Shown here: positions 54,265-59,615 of the stretch, one piece after another
How the letters are laid out: every line of letters starts with the position of its first letter
How positions within the stretch are numbered: the stretch's first letter is position 1
Assembly: GCF_934754925.1 (NCBI RefSeq)
Contig: NZ_CAKVJA010000011.1
Span: forward strand, 1 to 59,615
From: an uncultured Clostridium sp.
GTDB taxonomy: Bacteria > Bacillota > Clostridia > Clostridiales > Clostridiaceae
Length of the DNA: 59,615 nucleotides
Direction of reading: 5' to 3'
The notes under the pieces: generated by a model
The model's database searches: none
What the model was told of the DNA's origin: nothing
The model's input: the letters and a program-made list of their open reading frames with translations, nothing else
Position numbers and translations under genes: made by a program

Positions 54265-54816
54265 ATGAATAAAGAGAAGATAATGGAAGGTGTAAAATTA
54301 ATACTAGAAGGTATAGGAGAAGATATTAACAGAGAAGGATTAATAGAAACACCAGATAGAATAGCAAGAATGTATATGGAAATCTTTGAAGGGATAGGTA
54401 AGGATGCTAGAGAAGTATTATCTAAAACATTCTCAGTGGAAAATAATGATTTAGTATTAGAAAAAGATATAACATTCTTTTCTATGTGCGAACATCATTT
54501 AGTGCCGTTTTTTGGAAAAGCCCATATAGCATATATACCTAAAGGCAAGGTAGCAGGACTTTCAAAGCTTGCAAGAACAGTTGAGGTTTATGCCAAAAAG
54601 CCACAATTACAAGAAAGATTAACAACAGAAATAGCAGATGCCATAATGGAATATTTAGATGCAGAAGGTGCTATGGTTGTAATTGAAGCAGAACATACAT
54701 GTATGACTATGAGAGGAGTTAAGAAACCAGGAGCTAAGACTGTAACTACTACTTATAGAGGTGTATTTAGAGAAAATATAGAATTACGAAGAGAAGTTAT
54801 GAACTTTATAAGATAG
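54265..54816 (+). CDS. folE: GTP cyclohydrolase I
   Basis: 183 residues, first step of the pterin branch: GTP to 7,8-dihydroneopterin triphosphate. The zinc ligands lie in FSMCEHHLVPFFGKAHIAYI and HTCMTMRGVKKPG (C, H, C). I chose ATG 54265 because GGAGGCGAG precedes it by 5 bp; the ATG at 54250 lies within pabC and has no site. A 100-bp gap follows before the HD gene. Confidence 0.94.
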   Translation: MNKEKIMEGVKLILEGIGEDINREGLIETPDRIARMYMEIFEGIGKDAREVLSKTFSVENNDLVLEKDITFFSMCEHHLVPFFGKAHIAYIPKGKVAGLSKLARTVEVYAKKPQLQERLTTEIADAIMEYLDAEGAMVVIEAEHTCMTMRGVKKPGAKTVTTTYRGVFRENIELRREVMNFIR

Positions 54817-54916
54817 TTTTTTAGGTTAATAGTTAATAGAAATTGAATAGAAGTGAAAATATAAATTTAGTATATTTAAGTTAAACAATAATTATTAACT
54901 TTAAAGAAGGTGTAAC

Positions 54917-55390
54917 ATGGAGAATGTAAATATAATTCTTAATAATAAAAAATATAAGCAAGCCTTAAAAAAAATAGAAGAGTATGAGAAGGATAGAGAG
55001 TTTTGTAATCATACTATAGAACATTTTATGGATGTATCAAGAATTGCATATATAATGATTTTGGAGGAAAACTTAAATGTTTCAAAAGAAATTGTTTATG
55101 CAATTGGATTGTTACATGATATAGGTAGAGTAAAGCAATATGAAGAAGGAATTCATCATGATATTGCTAGTGTAGAAATAAGCAGAGAAATATTAAAAGA
55201 AACAAGCTTTACAAAGAATGAAATTAATATTATTTTAAATGGAATTGCTAATCATAGAAAAGAAAGTGATAATAAATTAGAAGAAATAATATATAAGGCG
55301 GATAAACTATCTAGGCAATGTTTTAATTGTAAAGCTGAAAAAGAATGTTATTGGAGTAGTGAAAAGAAAAACTTTAAGATAACATATTAA
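54917..55390 (+). CDS. HD-domain protein in the folate operon
   Basis: 157 residues. HD-superfamily metal-binding pattern: NHTIEHFMDVSRIAYIM, then AIGLLHDIGRVKQYEEG (the HD pair), HHDIASVEISREIL, and a closing aspartate in YKADKLSRQC. A short cysteine cluster CFNCKAEKECYW near the C-terminus resembles a small metal site. HD proteins are phosphohydrolases. Position between folE and folP, in an operon lacking a recognised dihydroneopterin-triphosphate pyrophosphatase, suggests that role; this is inference. AAGGTG precedes the ATG. Confidence 0.85.
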   Translation: MENVNIILNNKKYKQALKKIEEYEKDREFCNHTIEHFMDVSRIAYIMILEENLNVSKEIVYAIGLLHDIGRVKQYEEGIHHDIASVEISREILKETSFTKNEINIILNGIANHRKESDNKLEEIIYKADKLSRQCFNCKAEKECYWSSEKKNFKITY

Positions 55391-55403
55391 GGAGGAAAAG
55401 GAA

Positions 55404-56213
55404 TTGAGAATAGGAAATAAGGAATATAAGTTAGGTGAAAGAACTTATATAATGGGTATATTAAATGTAACACCAGATTCATTTTCAGATGGTGGAAAAT
55501 TTAATGAAATAGAGGCTGCTGTAAATCAAGCTAAAAAACTAGTGGAAGATGGGGCTGATATTATAGATGTTGGTGGAGAATCAACGAGACCAGGAGCAGA
55601 GTATGTAACAGAGGAAGAAGAAATAAAAAGAGTAGTTCCGATAATTAAAGCTATAAAAAAAGAGCTAGATGTTACTATATCAATAGATACATATAAAAGT
55701 AAAACAGCAGAAGAAGCTATAAAAGCTGGAGCAGACATTATAAATGATATTTGGGGAGCTAAATATGATAAAAATATAGCTAAAGTAGCTGCAAAATATA
55801 ATGTTCCAATTGTTTTAATGCATAACAGAGAGGATAAGCCTTATGAGAATTTAATGATGGATGTAATAAGCGATTTACAAGAAAGTATTGATATTGCATT
55901 AGAAGCTGGGGTAAAAAAGGAAAATATAATTTTAGATCCAGGTATAGGATTTGCTAAGACTTATGAAGAAAACTTAATAGTAATGAATAATTGTGAAATT
56001 ATAAGGAAGATGGGATATCCAGTACTTTTAGGAACATCAAGAAAGTCTATGATTGGATTAACTTTAAATTTACCTGTTAATGAGAGAGTTGAGGGAACAC
56101 TTGCAACTACTGTTATAGGAATAATGAAGGGGATGGAATTTGTTAGAGTTCATGATGTTTTAGAAAATAAAAGAGTAGCTGTTATGACAGATACTATATT
56201 AAAAGCAAAGTAG
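55404..56213 (+). CDS. folP: Dihydropteroate synthase
   Basis: 269 residues. Joins p-aminobenzoate to the pterin diphosphate; the sulfonamide target. Motifs: MGILNVTPDSFSDGGKF at about 18, DVGGESTRPGAEYV, SIDTYKSKTAEEA, and DPGIGFAKTYEENL, with GTSRKSMIG near the C-terminal end. The start is TTG 55404 behind AGGAGG. It lies 13 bp after the HD gene and 8 bp before folBK. Confidence 0.95.
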   Translation: MRIGNKEYKLGERTYIMGILNVTPDSFSDGGKFNEIEAAVNQAKKLVEDGADIIDVGGESTRPGAEYVTEEEEIKRVVPIIKAIKKELDVTISIDTYKSKTAEEAIKAGADIINDIWGAKYDKNIAKVAAKYNVPIVLMHNREDKPYENLMMDVISDLQESIDIALEAGVKKENIILDPGIGFAKTYEENLIVMNNCEIIRKMGYPVLLGTSRKSMIGLTLNLPVNERVEGTLATTVIGIMKGMEFVRVHDVLENKRVAVMTDTILKAK

Positions 56214-56221
56214 GTAAGAAA

Positions 56222-57025
56222 ATGGATAAAATATATTTAAAAGATATTGAAATTTTTGCAAACCATGGTGTTTTCCAAGAAGAAAAAACATTAGGTCAAA
56301 GGTTTATATTATCATTAGAGTTATCATTAGATATTAAGGAAGCTGCAACAACTTGTGATTTAACTAAGTCAGTTCATTATGGGGAGTTATGTCATAAGGT
56401 TATAGATATTTTCCAAGAAGAATCTTTAGATTTAATTGAAAGTGTTGTAAATAAGGTAGCTAACTTCATTTTAGATAATTATTCAATGGTTAAAGGTGTT
56501 AAAGTATTATTAAAAAAACCATGGGCACCTATAGGAAGACATTTAGATTATGCAGCAGTTGAAATTACTAGAGAGAGACATTTTGCCTATATAACAATGG
56601 GAAGTAATATGGGAAATAAGGAAGAAAACCTTAAAAATGCTATGAAAAAAATTGAAGAGGTTAGTGGAATAAAAATTATTAAAACTTCATCTTTGATAGT
56701 TACAGAGCCATGGGGAAATGAAAATCAAGAAGAATTTTTAAATGCTGCAATTAAAGTAGAAACATATTTAACGCCAAGAGAACTTATGTCTGAACTTCTT
56801 AGAATAGAGCATGAACTTGGAAGAGTTAGAGAAATGAAATGGGGACCAAGAATAATAGATTTAGATATAGTTTTATATGATGATATAGTAAGTAATGATG
56901 AATTTGTTATTTTACCACATCCATTAATGCACTTAAGAGATTTTGTATTAAAGCCATTAAATGAAATAGCACCATATGCATTACATCCATTAAAAAATAA
57001 GAGAATTTTTGAACTTATAGAGTAA
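56222..57025 (+). CDS. folB-folK: Dihydroneopterin aldolase fused to HPPK
   Basis: 267 residues in two domains. Residues 1-118 are FolB: IYLKDIEIFANHGVFQEEK, LSLDIKEAATTCDLTKSVHY, and VKVLLKKPWAPIG. Residues about 120-267 are FolK: AYITMGSNMGNKEENLKNAM, ELLRIEHELGRVREMKWGPR and IDLDIVLYDDIV, then LPHPLMHLRDFVLKPL. The fusion couples aldol cleavage to pyrophosphorylation. Last gene of the operon, with a terminator 5 bp later. Confidence 0.95.
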   Translation: MDKIYLKDIEIFANHGVFQEEKTLGQRFILSLELSLDIKEAATTCDLTKSVHYGELCHKVIDIFQEESLDLIESVVNKVANFILDNYSMVKGVKVLLKKPWAPIGRHLDYAAVEITRERHFAYITMGSNMGNKEENLKNAMKKIEEVSGIKIIKTSSLIVTEPWGNENQEEFLNAAIKVETYLTPRELMSELLRIEHELGRVREMKWGPRIIDLDIVLYDDIVSNDEFVILPHPLMHLRDFVLKPLNEIAPYALHPLKNKRIFELIE

Positions 57026-57029
57026 AAAT

Positions 57030-57076
57030 AATACACTCAAAATATCTATGATTTCATAGAGTATTTTGAGTGTATT
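57030..57076 (+). terminator. Terminator of the folate operon
   Basis: AATACACTCAAAATATCTATG pairs (one bulged G) with CATAGAGTATTTTGAGTGT around ATTT, followed by a T-rich stretch. It also lies beyond the 3' end of the reverse lipoprotein gene. Confidence 0.88.
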
Positions 57077-57098
57077 TCTATTTTTAGTAGGTAGCAAA

Positions 57099-57590
57099 TT
57101 AATTGTTAGAATTAGCTTTATTAATTATATAAACACAAAATGAGTAAATATTATTCCTCATAGGGATATCAGTCATAGTTATCATATCTTCTTCTAAATT
57201 TCCATCCCAAGGAAAGAGTGTTATAGAATTTTTATCATAAACATTTATAACATATTTTGAGTTATCATTATCAAATTCAATAATAAGCTTATATTTAACT
57301 TTTTCATCTTCTAAATTTAGTTCGCTTACATAGTTATCGTTATTTAAAGATTCTAAAAAACAAGGCAAAATATCTTCATCTTCTTCTGCAACTTCATGAT
57401 ATTCATAAAAGTTAACATCAAAGACTTTAAGGGAATAGCTTTCACTATTCTTTATTTTTTCGTAAATTTCACTTGAGTAATAATAAAGATTAGGTTTAGT
57501 TCTAAGGTTTATGTATTTAGGATCATTAAAAACACAGCCAGATAAAAGAGTAACTAATAACAATATATAAATAAACTTTAAGTATTTCAT
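57099..57590 (-). CDS. Small lipoprotein of unknown function
   Basis: 163 residues. The signal sequence MKYLKFIYILLLVTLLSGC ends in the lipobox LLSGC, so cysteine 19 should be lipidated and membrane-anchored. The mature part is acidic with an alternating strand pattern (KYKLIIEFDNDNSKYVINVYD, FFPWDG-like stretch). I recognise no family. AGGAGGA precedes the ATG. Monocistronic. Confidence 0.85.
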   Translation of the reverse strand: MKYLKFIYILLLVTLLSGCVFNDPKYINLRTKPNLYYYSSEIYEKIKNSESYSLKVFDVNFYEYHEVAEEDEDILPCFLESLNNDNYVSELNLEDEKVKYKLIIEFDNDNSKYVINVYDKNSITLFPWDGNLEEDMITMTDIPMRNNIYSFCVYIINKANSNN

Positions 57591-57824
57591 TTTATCCTCC
57601 TAGAAAATGCTTATATAAATAATTATTCTGTAAAAGTATATTTTAGAACAAAGCTAAAGTATAAATAACTTTTTATTACTTTATAAACAAATTAATTATT
57701 ATGAAATGTATTAAGTAAATATATGATAAAAATATAATTTATTTAAATATAAAAGTAACAATATGTAATAAAAAGAAAAAATTATAATAGTATAAATTAT
57801 AAGCAATATATAGGTAGGGTATTA

Positions 57825-58844
57825 ATGAAAATAATTGCAACTATTGGGCCTAACTCATCAAATAAAAAGGTTTTAGCAGAATTAATTAATAATGGGGTAG
57901 ATATTTTTAGATTGAATTTTTCACATTTCTATGCAAATGAATTTATAAGAATATTAAATGACTCTAGAAGGATAAAAAAAGATATAAACATTATGGCAGA
58001 TTTATGTGGGAAAAAGGTTAGAGTAGCTGAAACTTTAAAAAATGTATTTAAAGTTTATGTTAATGATGTAGTTTATTTTTGTAGTGTTGATGTATATTCT
58101 TTAATTGATAATAGCGATGATAAAATTAAAATTATTCCACTTAATATAAAGTCTGACATTATAGAGAAGAATGATATTAAAAGAATATCTATGAAAGATG
58201 GGACTATGAATTTTGAAGTTGTTGATAAAGATAAAGTATTTTTAAAAGCCATAGCAAAAGATAGTGGTATAATTAGGGGAGGAAAGGGATGTAATATTCC
58301 AGGCGCTTATTTAGGAGAAGATTCATTGAGTGAGAAGGATAAAGAAAATTTAAGGTGGGCCATTAATAATAATATAGATATAATTGCACAATCTTATGTT
58401 GAAAGTTCTAGGGATATATTATGTGTAAGAGAATACATAAAAAAGTTTAAGAGAGATCAAAGAAATATTAAGATATTTTCTAAGATAGAGACTATAGTGG
58501 GATTAAATAATTATAAAGAGATAATGAACTGCAGTGATGGAATTGTTATTGCAAGAGGTGATTTGGTACCAGAGTGTGGAATAATGGTTTCTGTAAAAGA
58601 GGAATTTGAATTATTGATGAAGTTAAGAAATGAGAAGTATGATAAGGAAATAATAATAGCAACTCATGTATTAGATAGTATGAAGAATGGATTAAATAGT
58701 AGTATAAGTGAGATAGAGAGTATATATTCATTTATAAATAATGGAGTAACTGGATTTTTATTAGCAGGAGAAACTTCTATTGGGAAATATCCAGTACAAA
58801 CAGCTAAATTATTAAATGAATTAATTAAAAGGTACAAGAGGTAA
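57825..58844 (+). CDS. Short pyruvate-kinase-like protein without C-terminal domain
   Basis: 339 residues, versus about 470-590 for pyruvate kinases. The N-terminal barrel is recognisable: IIATIGPNSSNK, IFRLNFSH with R29, N31, S33, then FSKIETIVGLNN (catalytic lysine and Mg glutamate), IVIARGDL, IIATHVLDSM and LLAGETSIGKYPV. The B domain is present with KGCNIPG. The DTKGPEIR motif, however, is DLCGKKVR, losing the K+-site threonine and the following lysine. The C-terminal allosteric domain is absent. Activity is uncertain. AGGTAGG lies before the ATG. Confidence 0.8.
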   Translation: MKIIATIGPNSSNKKVLAELINNGVDIFRLNFSHFYANEFIRILNDSRRIKKDINIMADLCGKKVRVAETLKNVFKVYVNDVVYFCSVDVYSLIDNSDDKIKIIPLNIKSDIIEKNDIKRISMKDGTMNFEVVDKDKVFLKAIAKDSGIIRGGKGCNIPGAYLGEDSLSEKDKENLRWAINNNIDIIAQSYVESSRDILCVREYIKKFKRDQRNIKIFSKIETIVGLNNYKEIMNCSDGIVIARGDLVPECGIMVSVKEEFELLMKLRNEKYDKEIIIATHVLDSMKNGLNSSISEIESIYSFINNGVTGFLLAGETSIGKYPVQTAKLLNELIKRYKR

Positions 58845-58855
58845 TAAGTGTTAAG

Positions 58856-58905
58856 GTATAGACAAACTATTTTTTCATATGTATTATAAAATAGTACATC
58901 TATAC
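58856..58905 (+). promoter_or_regulatory. Composite hairpin just upstream of the permease gene
   Basis: GTATAGA and TCTATAC pair, then after small internal loops ACTATTTT and AAAATAGT pair. The fold ends right before TAAGGAGG and the permease ATG. It could terminate the preceding gene (the T-run is inside the stem), or sit in the permease leader and shield the ribosome binding site. Confidence 0.5.
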
Positions 58906-58920
58906 TAAGGAGGAAATTTA

Positions 58921-59615
58921 ATGAGTGAACAAGAGAAGAATTTGCGTTGGTACAACTTAGCTATGATGGCATTTGTATCAGTGTGGGGATTTGGTAATGT
59001 TGTAAATAACTTTGCAAATCAAGGATTAACAGTAGTTGTATCATGGGTACTTATAATTGGATTATATTTTGTACCTTATGCATTAATGGTAGGAGAGCTA
59101 GGATCTGTCTTTAAGGATAGTAAAGGGGGAGTAAGTTCTTGGATAAGAGGAACTTTTGGGACTACTTTAGCTTATTTTGCAGGATGGACATATTGGGTAG
59201 TTCATATACCATATTTAGCACAGAAGCCACAAGCAGCTTTAATAGCATTAGGATGGACTGTAAAGCAAGATGGTAACTTTATAAAGGGGATGGATCCATT
59301 AGTAGCTCAATTGTTAACGTTAGCGGTATTTTTATTCTTTTTATGGGTTGCATCAAGAGGTGTAACATCTTTAAAAATGATAGGAACAATAGCAGGTACA
59401 TCAGTATTTGTTATGTCTCTTTTATATGTTATATTAATGTTAGCTGCACCTTCAATTAGAGGAATACAATCAGCAACAGTAGATTTTAGTATTAAAAATA
59501 TGATGCCGAACTTTAATTTTTCATATTTTACTACATTATCAATGTTAGTGTTTGCTGTTGGGGGAGCTGAAAAAATATCTCCATATGTAAATGATATGAA
59601 AAAGCCAAGTAAAGA
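58921..59615 (+). CDS. APC-family amino acid permease, partial (C-terminus beyond window end)
   Basis: 231 codons are visible, all open. The N-terminus has NLRWYNLAMMAFVSVWGFGN, the first helix with the backbone-binding glycine motif. At least six hydrophobic helices follow, with GGVSSWIRGTFGTTLAYFAG and FAVGGAEKISPYVNDMK, typical of the glutamate/GABA antiporter group (YjeM/GadC-like). Substrate cannot be fixed. AGGAGG lies 8 bp upstream of the ATG. It follows the pyruvate-kinase-like gene with a hairpin between. Confidence 0.85.
   Translation, partial: MSEQEKNLRWYNLAMMAFVSVWGFGNVVNNFANQGLTVVVSWVLIIGLYFVPYALMVGELGSVFKDSKGGVSSWIRGTFGTTLAYFAGWTYWVVHIPYLAQKPQAALIALGWTVKQDGNFIKGMDPLVAQLLTLAVFLFFLWVASRGVTSLKMIGTIAGTSVFVMSLLYVILMLAAPSIRGIQSATVDFSIKNMMPNFNFSYFTTLSMLVFAVGGAEKISPYVNDMKKPSK

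Overview
The window is a low-GC, gene-dense chromosomal segment that reads as a Clostridium sensu stricto (cluster I) species. Supporting signs are the strong A/T codon bias, TTG and GTG starts behind AGGAGG-type ribosome binding sites, a Na+ V-type ATPase operon, SpoVB-like flippases, HprK, an agr-type peptide signalling locus and putative mother-cell sporulation promoters. I see no insertion sequence, prophage, CRISPR array, tRNA or rRNA. Species cannot be fixed from this sequence alone.

Layout. 1-5.8 kb: a partial nicotinate phosphoribosyltransferase (-), then a UvrD-like helicase, a small secreted protein, an M20 amidohydrolase and an RluA-type pseudouridine synthase preceded by a perfect 49-bp tandem structured repeat. 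5.8-14.4 kb: two SpoVB/MurJ-type flippases around a catalase, a doubly anchored propeller protein, and a degenerate methyltransferase next to a B12-binding radical SAM protein. 14.5-23.2 kb: a complete nine-gene ntpFIKECGABD V-ATPase operon with its own promoter and terminator; the K subunit keeps all the known Na+ ligands. 23.3-26.1 kb: tagO/wecA, then a SAM-I riboswitch with terminator ahead of metF-luxS.

26.2-30.5 kb is the most distinctive part: an agr-like quorum-sensing locus. A LytTR response regulator and an AgrC-like kinase run forward, agrB and an unlisted 45-residue agrD run in reverse, and a second AgrC-like kinase runs forward beyond them. The AgrD sequence predicts a five-residue thiolactone peptide, CLLLW. 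30.7-36.2 kb: an ACT protein with UPF0210, HelD, and a Ca2+/Na+ antiporter. 36.2-40.3 kb looks like a sporulation locus: a Cys-containing candidate spore-surface protein diverges from two propeller/coiled-coil proteins, with SigK-like and SigE-like promoters between them. 40.4-47.1 kb: a cysteine desulfurase with a DUF3343 partner, a clostripain-family peptidase lacking a signal peptide, an unknown membrane protein, a CoA-pyrophosphatase-type NUDIX enzyme, a SprT-like protein and two small acidic proteins.

47.2-47.4 kb encodes 6S RNA, convergent with a small Spo0E-like gene. Then come DUF896, hprK, an M18 aminopeptidase and a PHP phosphoesterase. 51.5-57.0 kb is a folate operon, pabA-pabB-pabC-folE-HD-folP-folBK, which makes p-aminobenzoate and 7,8-dihydropteroate. 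It has no recognisable dihydroneopterin triphosphatase, and the embedded HD-domain protein is a candidate for that step. The window ends with a lipoprotein, a short pyruvate-kinase-like protein without the C-terminal domain, and the start of an APC-family amino acid permease.
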